A DNA stretch of 64,000 nucleotides from Puffinus mauretanicus (Eukaryota > Chordata > Aves > Procellariiformes > Procellariidae). The notes beneath the pieces are model-generated. The model was not told the origin of the DNA, searched no databases, and was given only the letters and a program-made list of their open reading frames with translations. This document shows, in pieces, positions 1 through 12,894 of the stretch (its first letter is position 1; each line of letters starts with the position of its first letter). The position numbers and the translations under genes were made by a program. The stretch spans positions 59,577 to 123,576 of the forward strand of contig JAJKFH010000566.1 of the NCBI GenBank assembly GCA_023333565.1, in the 5' to 3' direction.

Positions 1-1497
1 TAGGCATCCCAATTGTACTTGTCTCTATCTTTTTTTATGAGTCTGTTTCTGTTCCTAAATGCCTAGCAGTTGATTTATTAGCTGAATAGTCAGATAGTTT
101 CTTTCCATCAAGCTATTTTCTTCTTTAATAGCAAAGATGTACTTCAGTAGTTTTTCATGAGTTTCCTTAATCATCCTTAAAGGAAGTCTTGTTTGTGGGT
201 AAGCCCCATTTATGTTCCTTTGATTATCATGTAAATTTGATTTTCTTAATGAAAGCAGTATGTGATCCTCACAAAGTGAAAGTGTGTGTTTTGAAACTGG
301 TTGCAAAGGGAGCTCTGGGACTCCACTTTTCAGAGTACAGCATGAATAGCAGAAAACATTGTGCCTTTCAATCCATGATAGAATAATCCTTCAGTAACCT
401 TCTACTTTATGAAGCACTGTGTTCAGATTGACAGCTCCAGTGATTAAACCATCTGTTGGCAGGAAGTCACTGAACTGAGCCCCAGTCAGTCTGGGATTTA
501 TATCCTGATCTTTCTGCTGAGTTCCTGTGAGATGCTAGACAATCTACTTAATCTTTGCTTTTGCAAAAGCATGTTTTTAATCAAACTGCAAGTTAATGGA
601 CAGGCAAAGCCTTAATCTTTCTCTGCCTCTCATGGGTAGATAATACTTTCTATTGCTTCGTCTGATTACTTGGATCATGAGCTCTTTAGAGAATGGCAGT
701 CTGTACAGTGCACAGTGAATAGCAGATGGCAAACCTGATCCTAGGAATGCTAGTAGTAATTTAACTGTTGTTTTTTTTCATTTACATAGAGATTGCCAGC
801 TAAATGCTCTAGTTGTGGTGTTCACTGTGTCTTTGTCCTCTGGTTACGTCTACACCACCTGCACACAAAACAAATACTTTGTCCAAGCCCCAAATCGTGA
901 TAGGCTATAAGTAATCAAGCATGTAAAGAGAGTTAAGGTCACAGTATGGCCAATGCTTATATAAAACTATGAAGTATTTTATGCTAATTAGGATTAATTG
1001 GTCATCTTACCAATGCTAATAATGGATAGCCTTTTTTCCTCTCAATGTGAACATCTGTTCAGTAGTAACAGATTCAGGTCACAAACCCAGAAGCAAGATG
1101 AAAAGACAGTGTCTCCCTGTGGCAGAGAGAACCATTTCACTTCCTAAGATACTATTGAATCATTCCAGTTGGAAGCGGCCTTGGGAAGTCAGTTTAACCC
1201 CTTGCCCAGAGCAGGGTCTAAATTCAGCACTGGCCAGGTTTGTGAGGACTTTCTCTGGTTAGATCTTGAAAACCTCCAAAGACACATTCCACAGCCTCGC
1301 TGGGCAACCTGCTCCAATGCTTAATTATTGTCATAGTGAAATTTATGAATGTCTTGAATAAGTTATGAATACACGAAGTTGGTAGTAGGTGTGTTACACT
1401 TTTTTGCCTTAAAAGTATCAACTGTAATAGATAACATCAGAACTCAAACTGTATCTCAGTCATTCTTCCAAACAACTGTTTATTCATTTGTGTGTAG
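1..1497 (+). other. SKP2: SKP2 intron (5' part outside window)
   Basis: This is intronic sequence upstream of the first SKP2 exon seen here. I see no exon-like open frame flanked by splice sites. It holds one degraded CR1 fragment near 1150-1350, listed separately, and otherwise AT-rich unique sequence. It ends in the acceptor TGTGTAG at 1491-1497. The earlier SKP2 exons, with the F-box and first leucine-rich repeats, must lie left of the window. Confidence 0.7.
1150..1350 (-). repeat. Degraded CR1 fragment (inverted)
   Basis: GAATCATTCCAGTTGGAAGCGGCCTTGGGAAGTC, AGAGCAGGGTCTAAATT, GATCTTGAAAACCTCCAAAGACA and CCTCGCTGGGCAACCTGCTCCAATGCTTAA follow the order of an inverted CR1 3' end. The divergence is high. 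It lies in a SKP2 intron, antisense to that gene. Confidence 0.82.
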
Positions 1498-1625
1498 GTT
1501 GGAGGAGCTTAACTTGTCCTGGTGTGACTTCACAGCCACCCATGTCAAAGCAGCAGTCAATCATGTTACTTCAAAAGTAACTCAATTAAATTTAAGTGGA
1601 TACAGACAGAATCTACAAATACCAG
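1498..1625 (+). CDS. SKP2: SKP2 coding exon (LRR region), fourth from last
   Basis: S-phase kinase-associated protein 2 is the substrate-recognition F-box subunit of the SCF-SKP2 ubiquitin ligase, which marks p27/CDKN1B for destruction. This exon reads [11 protein letters not shown]...[14 protein letters not shown], the signature leucine-rich repeat stretch of vertebrate SKP2. It is bounded by TGTGTAG before 1498 and GTAAAC after 1625, and ends in phase 1 (CCA G). Relative to the human protein as I remember it, one residue is missing in the WCFDF stretch. The frame runs on into the intron, so an unspliced reading would overstate the exon. Confidence 0.95.
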
Positions 1626-3268
1626 GTAAACAGCAGCATGGCAAACCTTTATCCCACTATGGGATAAAGCAGCAGGCTTTATATTTTCTTCTGGTTGGCA
1701 TCCGCTGTGCGTATAGAAAAATCATGCACTAACACTGATTTTGTGCTCTGTGTAGCTTGATGTTCTTTGCTGTCAGAGAATCTTACTCATGTCTCTGGCT
1801 CAGCCATGAAGGGTGAGACGATTTGTCTTCTGAACTTAAAAATAGTCAGGTGAAAGCTCATTTCATCTTCAGTTGAAAGGTATATAGCCCTTACTTCTGA
1901 AGTACATCCTGGAAGCAGGATACACTGGATCCCATGTTCCACTGTGAATTGTAAATTAGCCTTCCAGATACTGTTCTTGGAGCCTTCTTAAGGCTTCTGC
2001 TATTGTGGCTGCTTGAAGGCATCTTCCAAAAGAGAACAGTCATAGTAACTACTTGAGTTTCAGCCTGACGTGATGTCCTACAGATACCAGTTAATTTGGA
2101 AGGCAAATAATCTCAGTAATCAACGTTAACTATTTACTTGCTAATAGTTCTAGGAGGGAAGGTTGGGTAAACTTGCAGGGTAATAAAAAATGCAGAGAAA
2201 TCTAGGTCTGGGAAGAGGGCACAACAAAGTGGACAAGAGCATAGATAAAAGGTGAAAGGGCTTTGGTGGTAAAGAGAAAATAATTTTCTCAATGAGCAAA
2301 TGTGACGATAGGGCATTGGCTGACAAGCAGGTAGGTGACACACAGGCTGTGACCTCCCTTTTTTCTGTTTAAACGTCACCGAGACCTCGGCATGCATTCC
2401 TTTGTGGGGAAATACACCAGCCTTCTTTTTATCTCGGCCCAAAACCTGTAAATAAACATGCTACTAATGTCCTTCAGATCAGGAATTTGAACCTTCTGAT
2501 GATCTGACCATTAGAGAGAATGTGCGGAGCTCTTCTGTTTGCAAAACACTTTCTATGAGTAATTTTACTCTGTTTCAATGCAATTTATAAGGCGTAAGAT
2601 TTGAATAGTTCACTAGTCATTGTAATTTAGATATTGTTTTCTTTAGTTTTGCGCGTGAATTCTGAAATACCAAAATCCACCTTATTAGCACCTTGCTAAT
2701 AATAGTGGCCTTTTAGGTGATATCTGAGCCACAGGTGATTCTATGCTATTTGCAGACAATGAAAAGATGGTCTCAAGAATTTGCAGTTTAAATCAGGAAA
2801 TCCATAACTTTCATGAGGAAAGAACTTTCTATGAGTAAAAACAAATGCCTGAAGAACTGGATGTTCTGAAAGGGTATTTCATGTGTGGAAAATTTTTGGT
2901 ATTTTTTCATTACATGTAAGAATTTTGGGCATCTCACCATTACTGTGTCTCAGTAGATTTCTACAGCAATATCACTTGAATGATTCATTTGCTAAGTTGC
3001 TCGCACAACTGACTTTTAGGGACACTTCTTTGGACTAAATGGATCTGTTTTGCTGAGGATTAAAAAGATGTCCCTGTACGGTATCTTGATAGGCAGACTA
3101 TATGCTGTAAGTCTTAAATGTGAATCTTTTTAACAAAAAGTTGTGCTTCCAGTTGTGGGGTTCCAGTAGAGAGGATACAAATCAACATATATGGAAGTGA
3201 GTAGGCTGTATAAAGCATGTTCGTCTTGTTACTGAAAGATGGACTGACTCTGTGTGACCTCTTTTCAG
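1626..3268 (+). other. SKP2: SKP2 intron
   Basis: This is an intron between two recognised SKP2 exons, with a GT donor at 1626-1627 and the acceptor CTTTTCAG at 3261-3268. It contains small random open frames on both strands (for example a minus frame near 2134-2442), but none looks like a known protein. I recognise no repeat in it. Confidence 0.8.
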
Positions 3269-3320
3269 ACATTAAAACACTGGTGGAAAGATGTCCTTTT
3301 CTCGTCCATTTAGATCTAAG
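3269..3320 (+). CDS. SKP2: SKP2 coding exon (LRR region), third from last
   Basis: This short 52-bp exon encodes D-IKTLVERCPFLVHLDL-S, a single leucine-rich repeat that matches the SKP2 repeat ending in LVHLDLSDSV. It is preceded by the polypyrimidine acceptor CTCTTTTCAG and followed by the consensus donor GTAAGA. It takes over phase 1 from the previous exon (G|AC) and leaves phase 2 (AG|T), as required by both neighbours. Confidence 0.94.
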
Positions 3321-4010
3321 GTAAGAAGACCTGTGCAGCCAGTCCTTAAATCCTGATGGTTCAGGGGATTGCCAATTCTATTATATATCAATAGTGCATG
3401 ATCGTGTAGGATTGCACAACCAGAAAATACTTTCTGTGCTAAACCTACAAAAAATTTGCTATCTGGCATGACCTAATCTGGAGCAAGTAACTAGAAGATT
3501 TCTTTGTTACCTCAGCATACATTTTACATACATACAGATTTGTTAACTAACAAGTGATCATAGTCGATAGGTAGAGTGGAAGGAAGCATTTAGATCCATA
3601 CAGTTTATGATCCTAGCATCCTAGAGAGGGTTTAGTTCAGCTCTGATATAAATTTGTTACTTGGCCATACAACTGTAAAAAAAAAAAGTGTATTTTGGTT
3701 TTGACCTAGTCAGTTAAAATATTTTGAAATCTTGATGCGTAAAGTAATTGCCTTTTCATGGCATGAGTTCTGCTGCAGAATATCTGCCTGCAGAGAAGCT
3801 TCTGCTTCATTTGCCCTTCAGTGAAAATCAAAATGCCTCCCCCACAACACGCACACTAGAAATGGGTTACTTCCATATTGAGGAAAAAAAATACTTCAGT
3901 GGTAGAAAAAGAAGTTGATATTCATGAAATTTTTCAGTCTGAATTTTGGAAACACCAAATTTACTGCTGCTTTATACTTAAACCCCTATTTCGTGTGCTC
4001 TCATGTACAG
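3321..4010 (+). other. SKP2: SKP2 intron
   Basis: This is a short intron of about 0.7 kb with a GTAAGAAG donor and an ATGTACAG acceptor. It has a minus-strand open frame (3272-3469) overlapping the upstream exon that is only a shadow. No repeat or RNA gene is recognised. Confidence 0.8.
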
Positions 4011-4118
4011 TGACAGCGTGATGTTAAAGCCTGAGTGCTTCCAGTATTTTCGTCAACTCAACTTTCTACAACATCTGTGTCTTAGCCGATGTTATCAGAT
4101 ATCACCAGCTGCCTTAGT
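4011..4118 (+). CDS. SKP2: SKP2 coding exon (LRR region), penultimate
   Basis: This 108-bp exon encodes [14 protein letters not shown]...[12 protein letters not shown], spanning a leucine-rich repeat and the start of the next. It ends GT|GTAAGT in phase 2 and joins GAACTTGG in the last exon to give V-E-L-G-E-I-P. The residues SDSVMLK, LQHL and LSRCY are hallmarks of SKP2. In the known SKP1-SKP2-CKS1 structure this C-terminal repeat region forms the surface that binds CKS1 and phospho-p27. Confidence 0.95.
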
Positions 4119-5305
4119 GTAAGTAATATCTAAATGGCTTTGGTTTGCTATTCATACAGAGGATAAGTTAATTTAAACTTTCTTTATTTTAGGTTTAGAA
4201 TTGCAAGAACTGTTTCGAAAAACTTATTGGTGTGAGGAATTATTGGTATGAGGAACTGAGATAAAATAACCTGACTGCTAGAGCATGTACCTTTGAGAAT
4301 CCAGGCTGGAACCAAAGGTATCTGAGATAATCTTTCCATGATGTCAGTCTGTACTCATGGAACTTGCTGCTCAGTACGTACATCATGTCTTCCCTTAATG
4401 GCATTATGCTACTGGTGCTCATTACTGCGAGGTACAGCTGGAGGTTCCAGTCCTGCCAATGATCAGTATTGGTGTCAATATTAGGCTTTCAATTATGCAG
4501 CAAGGAAGGTGTAGTCCTTTGGAAAAGCTAATAGAGTTGACAGTACTTGATGACTAGCTAATCTGTTTATATTCCTTTGCTTTTGTGTGCACCTGTATCA
4601 GTTATTGGTTGCCACTGAAACACAGCAGAGAGTTACTTGCTTGTGCGTTTTTTCTGCCTTTTATTAGTATAGCAGCTATCCATCTCAATCCTCTCAGGAA
4701 GGATGTCAATCCTAAGGATATGATCTACAACAAGAAAAAGGTTGTGAGAGGAACAGGACTATCAAAATGGGAATCTGAAGAACCCTTTCTGTAGCAGTGT
4801 GTGCTGTCATGATGACAGATTCCGATTTTGTCCAATACTTGCTTATAGATACACAGTTCACATGATGACTGGGCAAACGTGAAGCAATCAAGAAGCCAGG
4901 CTGGCTACTGACCAAAACGTTGTAACAAATTGGAGACTGATAGAACCTAGGGGCTTGTGTCCTCTGAGCCACATCCTGAAACTTCATCTGGGGCAATTCC
5001 TTCCACTTGTTCTAAATATTTAAGTCCAGGGAAATGAAAGAGGAGGAACCAGTTTGTTTTCACTATGTGTGAGAGAGAGAACAGCAAGAAGCAATTTATT
5101 CAGCTGGTTTCCTGAATTATTGGTACAGAGAACTAGTTTCAATTAAATACGTGCTTTTAAAAAGTAGGAAGGGGAATTTAGCTTAAGTAGTTACCTCACT
5201 TCTAAAAAAAAAAAAAAAGTAGAAAAACAGTTACCTAGTTTGGGTACAGACTGCAAAAAAAAAATTTTCAGGTTCATGATTAATTTCGTATTTTTCTCTT
5301 TCTAG
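4119..5305 (+). other. SKP2: SKP2 last intron
   Basis: This intron runs from GTAAGTAA at 4119 to the acceptor TTTCTAG ending at 5305. It holds a 15-base A tract near 5204-5218 and a second short A tract near 5253. I see no exon, repeat family or RNA gene. Confidence 0.8.
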
Positions 5306-5519
5306 AGAACTTGGTGAAATTCCAACATTAAAGACTCTTCAGGTATTTGGAATAGTGACTGATAGCTCCCTACAGCTCCTCCAGGAAACGCTTCCTGACG
5401 TGAAAATCAATTGTTCACACTTTACAAGTATCGCAAGGCCAACTATTGGCAGTAAAAAGAACCATGAGATTTGGGGCATCAAATGCAGATTGACGCTGAG
5501 AAATCCTAGTGGCTTATGA
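5306..5519 (+). CDS. SKP2: SKP2 terminal coding exon with stop
   Basis: The last SKP2 coding exon encodes [16 protein letters not shown]..., then the C-terminal tail [15 protein letters not shown], ending at TGA 5517-5519 after [10 protein letters not shown]. The tail is the segment that, in the known crystal structures, folds back across the concave face of the leucine-rich repeats. The acceptor is TTTCTAG|AGAAC. The frame is intact, and with the three preceding exons it gives an uninterrupted C-terminal part of about 166 residues. Confidence 0.96.
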
Positions 5520-7475
5520 TCACGTACAATGCACTGGATGCGATGGACACACTGTGTGTAGTGAAGCTCCTTAAGAAGCAGAGTGCTGGAGCACCTTTAA
5601 TCACAGTACTGTTATTGTAAAAAGCCTTCTAACTTGGTCTTATGCCTTAATGTAGTTTCATAAATATTTTTACAGTATTTTTTTTACTTAAAGCCTTTAG
5701 AAATCTGATGATCTGTGAGCAATTGTAGAATTTTTCTCTAAGTCCTTTTTTTTTTTTTACAGGGGAGCTTTTTTTAAAAAAATATTACGAAACAATCGTA
5801 ATTAAACAATGTCAGCCTCTAGCAACTGTTGCAGGTTCTGATGCAGCTTTTGTTGCTCTAAGGTGTTCTAAAGGTGCTTTTGATTAACTCTTCCAGCTCT
5901 ACAACTCTTGAAATGGCTTGTAGAGGTGCTAGATATTTTAATAAGGCTTATTAAGGAATTGTCTTCGTCTAAGTTTGCAGAACTCAAAATGAATAATGGT
6001 ATTAAACCTATTCAAATCCTTAATTGAACAAGATGTACTGTAAGATGAGAAGCTACCCACTGTTTGAGAGGGACAGAGGACTGAGTCTGAATTCACCAAA
6101 TCTGAAAACAGTAGATAGGGGATGTCTACATAAAAGCAACTAAGAGACAGCTCAACACTGTACAAGTTAAGAAGCAGTATAAAGGAGCTACAGTGAAGTT
6201 TTTCTTTAGCAGGCCACAAAGGTAACATCTGTTTTTAGTATTCTTCATTGTTAGCAAAATATAGTCTGAACAGCCCATTCAGAATAAGCATCTGTAAAGT
6301 AGATGCTGGTTATCAATTGTTTCATGTTGTGGTGCTAGGTTTTCTGATTAAATATTACAGAACCTGAATGTAGCTTCTGTAAGCTTGATCTCAGATAAAA
6401 CTTTTTAAAAATGTTCTCTTACTTCCTTTAAAGAGTAAGATGCTTCAACTGCAACTGATAAATTGGCAGAAATCTTGCAGGAGGAGGGCTCAAATGGTTC
6501 TAGATCTCAGACCAAAAACAAAACCTGGGACTGCAGCATAAGAGTGCTGAAAGGAAGAGATGCTTTGGTGCTATTAAGACATCAATTTTTCTTTTATAAT
6601 AGCTTATGTTTGTAGCATCATTTCACTTCTTGTATCTGTAACACTAACTACTGTCTAGTGTTGGGTTTTTTTTTGAAATCACATGAAAAGCTGAGTAACT
6701 GTCCAAAACAAACCAACCAAAAAAAAAAAAAACCCAAAACCAAACCCAGACTAATGATAGGGACAGGTAATAACTTGAAAATTTAAACATTGATCTTGGT
6801 TTATCATCACGTCCTTGTGCATAAGCCTGGAATGTCCCAGCAGGTATAAATGTTGGCTGAGAAGTCCTAGGACAAAGCGCACCTTGTGTAGGGCATCAAT
6901 ATGCTGCTGTTGTTCCCGTAAATGCAGTAAGCAAGCAGGTGGTGAATTTATTCATGGATGTTTAAGGTTAGCCTACATTATTACTGTAGGGCTGTTACAT
7001 AGGTGTAGTGTTTCCCATCTCAATCTGAAAAAAAGAGTTCAGGAATAAATACCTGGTAGTACAGAACAGATTAATTACTGTGGAAAGATTGTATGTGTAC
7101 TAGAATTTGATATTTAACTTTACTTTCTACTGTATAGCAAATACAGCATTATCTTGTTAATCTGTTCTAAGTTGTTTTGGTTTTTATTAAATTTAAGAGT
7201 GTCAGTAGCACTTGAGTCGCTAATGGGCTTGTTCCCCTTACAAAGGAGTTAATGGGCAACATACATACCTTGTGAAAGCTGGAGTGGAGAAGTGATGGGA
7301 GGTTGGAGGACACTGGATATTCTACTGCTTCACAGTTTGCAGCCTTAGGTTTATGCCTTAAATTACTTCAAGAAAAAAAGTTGCAGTACAGCACTATTGT
7401 AAATTCTTCTCCGTATGCACAATGTAACCCCATACAACTTCTCTTGCATTTAATAAAGATCTAAGAATTGCTATA
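5520..7475 (+). other. SKP2: SKP2 3' UTR with candidate poly(A) signals
   Basis: This is non-coding sequence after the SKP2 stop. A canonical AATAAA occurs at 7452-7457 (context ATTTAATAAAGATC), and another inside GGAATAAATACC near 7044. I take 7452 as the distal signal, so the end at about 7475 is an estimate. The stretch includes several T and A tracts (5747-5758, 6720-6731). Small open frames here (5938-6228 minus, 6815-7048 plus) look random. Confidence 0.5.
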
Positions 7476-8043
7476 TTGTACAAAATGACTGATGGATGGG
7501 AGAGCGCTTTCGCTGACTTCTCACCAACTTTGCATCATGGGTAAAAAAACAAAAGAGAAATTTGTCCAAGCAATGTCTAAACAAGGGTGGCTTAGAGGAC
7601 AGGATGTTATAACCAATATATTCAACATTTAACAGACTGTGCTTTAAAACTGTGTACAGAATTGGGATAGTAGTATGGCTTTAGCTATACTGCATTTGTG
7701 TTTTTTTTTTTTTTTAAGTCCCAGGTTTGGAAGAGGACAAACATTTCTATTGCATGTCTATTGGTTACGATGGCAGCTGTAGCAGACACATAACGGAAGC
7801 CCTCTGGGTAGGGTGCACCACTGACCTTTTCCTAAGTGAAAAGAAGTTATTTGTTAGCTCCAAGCAATCCATGTCAAAAACTGCTACCTAGATGAATCTT
7901 TGCATTTCACCTAAACCATGAAGGCTTAGAAACCATTATTTAAATCAAACTGCACAGTAAGTGTAGAAGCTGAGCCCATGAAACACTTTTGACAGTTGAA
8001 ATAAGGCACAGGACAGCTTCATGTATCTATTAAGTTTTTAATT
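7476..8043. other. Short intergenic gap between convergent SKP2 and NADK2 3' ends
   Basis: About 570 bases lie between the distal SKP2 poly(A) signal on the plus strand and the most distal NADK2 signal candidate on the minus strand (8044-8049). It contains a T tract at about 7702-7716 and no recognisable gene or repeat. Confidence 0.45.
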
Positions 8044-10744
8044 TTTATTACATAATGTATAAACACCACTTTTTTTAAAAAAAGCAAAGAATGACAGGCC
8101 TAGTTTAGCAGAACAGTGTTCTGGCACTAAATGAAAAGACCATGGATTTGATTCAGCAGGTAGAAGAGGTGCAGAGTTCACTGCCAGTCCAGGCAGATTA
8201 AATCAATGTTAAACCAATACTCAGTCCTGCCACAGAATACCGTCTACCAGGTAAGTTGTCTGTACTGCAATCCTTTGTAACAAAGGATCCTTAAAAAGGA
8301 TTCTATAATTCTTCAATAAAAAAAGCTAGCTGCTTACTGTTTATCTATTATAGATCTCTGAATCATCCTAGTTATTTAAATCAAGCATTCACCAGTAAAT
8401 GCTTCAACAGAAGTGCAATTAAATACAGACAAAACCAGTAGAGGCCACTCATGAGTAGGTCAGATTTCCATTTTGCTAAGTAAGTTAGGAATTTGACTGT
8501 GGAATTTCTTACTAAGCCCTCAATCAGATCATACGTTGGGTCTGTAGGGCCTGAAAACACTGCCTTTTAGTCTCAACATTCATAATAAGGAATGACAGGC
8601 ATCTTCAAGAGGTATGCACCCTGATCAGACTGATCAGTCTCCATTAAAATATTACAGCACACAAATTCTCTAAGTAGGGGACAGGCTTTCTGCTGTAAAT
8701 TTATTTATGCAGGTATTCAAGGACACTTTCAATACCTAAACCTCTGATCTAACACAGTGGTAAAGTCATAGGAAGTCATAAATTAGTGTTAATGGAATTG
8801 GTGGGTTGGGGTTTTTTTTGAATCTTAACAGCATATTGACTAGTGTACTAGACAGAGGCACATAAACCATCCTTAACTGGTTACAGATGGATTAGGAATA
8901 ACAAAAAGAGCCTAGCCTCTGTGCAGCCAACTTTCTAAAGAAGGAATAGTCTTTTGCATCTTTATCTTTAGACCTGTTTTGCAGATTATTTTAGACATTA
9001 AGAGCCCTATTCTAATAGTTCCTGAACTTACCAAGTTTTGAAAGAGTATTTGGCTACTTTGATTTTCCCCTTCTGGTCTGCAATCCTGGTAACTCAAGCA
9101 GATAGTGTAAATAACTCAATCTGCAGCACATTTAAAAGGTGAAATGTACACAAACATGATAGCTTATTCAAAAAGCTCCATCAGTATCACATTTGCCTAG
9201 AATTGAATGGTCTGGTAAAATCCAATTTCCTCTAAATTCTGGTTTACAGTGAATACAAACACTTAAGTAGTAGAAGGAAAAAATCCTTTATCCACCTCCT
9301 CCACCTATAAAGATCAGTTTACATTTTGTGAGTAGCAATAAATACACTGATTGGCCACACTGGAGAACACTTCCATTAGACCTGAGAACATCTGTTACAG
9401 AATTCACTTTATTCAAAACTAGTTTGAAGAAAACTCACTTTTGGAAATAGATCTGTGGTAGACAGGACCAAACACGTTTGTTTCAAGCCATGTAGCAGAA
9501 GAGTTCCTGCTGTAGGAATCCTCATTTTGTCAATTCCACCCTCTCATCTATGCAATTATCAGCACAGACTTTCAAAGGCAGTCATAGTTCACAGTTTCTC
9601 TAAAACATTATCTGAAAAGTCACTTCCTCTTCTATAATCAGAGCTTTTTTCCTATTATCAACTTGCTTACTTAACACATGATCAGAGGCATGTAAAAGTA
9701 AAATTAATTTGTTGCCAATTAAATATCAGTAGAATTCAGCATAGGATTGGAAACTTAAGTTTTCTGGGGAAGTTAAAAACATATACTTGGAAAATTGGGT
9801 GACATATAGGTATTAACTTGAGCTCCAACTACAAGCACCCAGCACATCTCATTCTTCTTCAATTATAAAGAAACTCAGAAAAATTCCAAACCATTCAACT
9901 TAGTAAGGCCAAATATCTTTCTAAATGATAGCCACCTACATACACTACTGTGACTGAACACCTGCTAGCCAGCTAATCCATTCAGTGAAGGAGTATATCT
10001 TACTTCAACATGTTTCCTATGTTTGTATATTTCTATTAAAGGGCACAAGAAAACCCTTGGGTTTCAAGTCCCTCTCTAGTCAAAGAAAAAAGGTAAGAGC
10101 TACCTCATTCAAGATGTGGTTAAACCAGACTTTTACTTTTCATGTAAATCTACAAAATAGAAAAAATACTAGAAGAGCAAAAAAAAAATTGTCACAAGTT
10201 GTATGAAACTACAAAGTTGTAAAATTTTTGAAAAGCATACAAAAGGTTTGTATTTCCATTTCCATTACGTCAACATTAGGATTTACCAAAATTTATATAT
10301 CCTGGCACCAAATTGCTAGATTGACAGTCAACTTTTCTACAAAAGTATATGTATGAAGGTGTTTAGTTTCATCAGTCCCAGACTGTTACCACAAAACTGT
10401 ACATCTGAATATTTAATGCTATTGACTTAATACTTGAACCCATCTACCTGTGTTTGAAAAGATGTTCTTTCGTGTTTGCCTTACAGGTTAAAATGTCAAT
10501 TTGCACTGAAGTTAGAGCTAAGACTTCAGATATATTTCTTTTACACCAGATGCAAGAAGAGCTTAAATATCAGGCTAAGTTTTCTCCAACTCGAAGGAAT
10601 TAAAAGCATCTCAAGCTTTCTCCAAATGCTCTTGCATCCAAAAAGACCGACTTCCAACTTAATGCAGCGTTGTGATGTGCTGTCTATCTCCAGGAGTTCC
10701 CTCTCTGGATCCAGAATTGTTTCAGCAGAAGATACTAGGGTTCT
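8044..10744 (-). other. NADK2: NADK2 3' UTR with candidate poly(A) signals
   Basis: This is the region following the NADK2 stop codon in the minus direction. Minus-strand AATAAA motifs, read as TTTATT on the plus strand, occur at 9408-9413, 8700-8705 and 8044-8049, so the UTR could be about 1.3, 2.0 or 2.7 kb long. Which one is used cannot be decided from sequence. No coding exon of either neighbour falls here. Confidence 0.4.
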
Positions 10745-10883
10745 TCATTCTTCCAGCAGTACAGTGCACAGTGCATCCTCTGTATCGATCATTATTGAAG
10801 CTATCGCTCCATCATTGAACTCAAAAGATGTTCCTCCATCTACAACCATACATGCATCCCAACAACGGGAACGGACACAGACT
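10745..10883 (-). CDS. NADK2: NADK2 coding exon 12 (terminal)
   Basis: The terminal coding exon of the mitochondrial NAD kinase encodes VCVRSRCWDACMVVDGG, then SFEFNDGAIASIMI, and ends TVLLEE with TGA at 10747-10745. It is preceded in the minus direction by the acceptor TTTTTGCAG and joins exon 11 in phase 2 (AA|A, Lys). The SRCWDACMVVDGGTSFEFNDGA block is diagnostic for NADK2 and absent from cytosolic NADK. It forms the C-terminal beta region that closes the kinase fold. Confidence 0.97.
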
Positions 10884-12608
10884 CTGCAAAAACCCAAAAA
10901 ATAAGTTTTCACAAAATAGCTTAAAAATTTTAAGTATTTCACACAAACACTTACCTGAACACTAAGACTGGTTCTTGAACATTCCTTTGCGTGGGTCAGT
11001 AAATGCTTAATCACATGGGAGCATACTTAGAGAAGAATCTAGCATGGTACTAAGCACTAGAATCCCCCAACCTATCAGTACTTTGTATAGACATAGCAAA
11101 GAGTCCAGAGAGGACTGAAGGACTTCTTCAGATGGTGACTATTGCTCCAAGAGTCTGAGAACAGCCTATAACATAACACTTGATATCGAAAGCTGCAGTT
11201 CAGGTGTATTTTTTAAAGAAAGCTACTGACAATCCTATTTAATAGTGATTTGCTTTATCTTTCACAGAAAAGTTTTAAATTAATTATGATTCTAATGTAT
11301 GGTCTTCATGTTAAGTGGAACATGCAGTTCCAATTAGCAATGCTTGAGATTCAAATAATTTATATATTAATACAGTCTAATTTGTAATGAATCATTCAGA
11401 GAGAGAAGGGAAAGTAATTTCAAGCACAAAGTTGAAGGTTAGAATCCTTGCCAGGCAACATCATAAATAGGTATTGCAGCATATTACTGTCAATATTACA
11501 GTTTGACTAGTATATCTTTAAGCCAATAAATTTAAATTTAAGCTTATAAAATTTAAGGCAGCTCTTTTAGAGCTGGACAAGACAGAATAAAGCTACTAAC
11601 CATCTTCCTCTTAACTTACCTTTAAAAGGAAAATGAACTCAACCATTGGAATTTATCCTTTCATGTATGTAGCAAGCGAGAACACTATTAAATAAAGAGT
11701 TCTCCAAACTTTTTTCATATTGCTAGATGGGAACCAATAGTTATGCAGCAGTCTCACATGGATGTGCTTGATTGTTTCTGACTTAGGCCTTGGTCTAGAA
11801 ATGGTCTGATCTCCAAAATTTAATCAACAATTATCCAGTGACTTAAATTATCAGGAAGACACATCTTTCACAAATATGAAAAGCTTGGAAGCACAGCCAC
11901 AGTGTCAAAGCTTAATTGTCCTGTGCACCACTAAAACACACCCAAGTCTGGACAGTGCAGAAGAACGTGGAGGCATGTTGCACTCCTCCATTTCACTCTG
12001 AGCAGCTAGTATGTCAAAAAAGCAAAGAACAGCCATGGGGAGATGTCTAGTATCAAGAGCTAAAGATCAGCTGTGACAGGCAGCAAATTCTACTTAAAAA
12101 AGGAAAAATGGGCAGATATCTCTCAGAGGTATGCAGACATTTGTAGCTCCAGTATAGTTTTTACAGTATATCCCATGCTGAGGACTCTAAATAAGACAAG
12201 ACTTAGTCCTATAGAACGCATGGATGAAAATGCAGTTATTTGCTCCTATTTTAACCTCTCCTCTTACCATCTCTTAACTCCCAGATCGAAATGACTGAGA
12301 AACAGTAAACATTGAAAGACACGACACATACACAGTGGGCATCTAATATTGTTAATATTTAGTCTCAGTAGCCAGAGATGTCCTTTATTACTAGGTCATA
12401 AAATGTTGTTGCAACACTGAAGTGTCTTCAAAGGAGCAGAATTTGGGTCTCCTTCGAGTCAGAGGTCCTTTAGACATTTGTTTTGATATAAAAGGTTGAA
12501 TTAACATTTCATTAATACTGAGATATTGTATTATTCTCAACATAGTTATTCTGAACATATAACTAACAGTTGCATGTGTTTATATTTAATTGTGGCAAGC
12601 TCCAGAAA

Positions 12609-12842
12609 AATCATAGAATCATTTAGGTTAGAAAAGATCTTTAAGATCATTGAGTCCAACCGTTAACCTAACACTACCAAGTCCACCACTAAACCATGTC
12701 CCGAAGCACCACCTCTACACGTCTTTTAAATACCTCCAGGGATGGTGACTCAACCACTTCCCTGGGCAGCCTGTTCCAGTGCTTGACAACCCTTTCAGTG
12801 AAGAAATTTTTCCTAAGATCTAATCTAAACCTCTCCTGGCAC
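12609..12842 (-). repeat. CR1 LINE fragment (3' end, inverted)
   Basis: The plus strand starts ATCATAGAATCATTTAGGTT and runs through GTCCAACCGTTAACC to AACCTCTCCTGGCACG, the reverse complement of an avian CR1 3' end. The motifs AGTCCAACC, GGGCAGCCTGTTCCAGTGCTTGA and GTGAAGAAATTTTTCCT are typical. It is 5'-truncated and about 235 bp long, in sense with NADK2. Confidence 0.9.
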
Positions 12843-12894
12843 GAATGCCCTAAGCTAAAGTGACTGAATTACCAATAATTTAGTTTGGAAGGGC

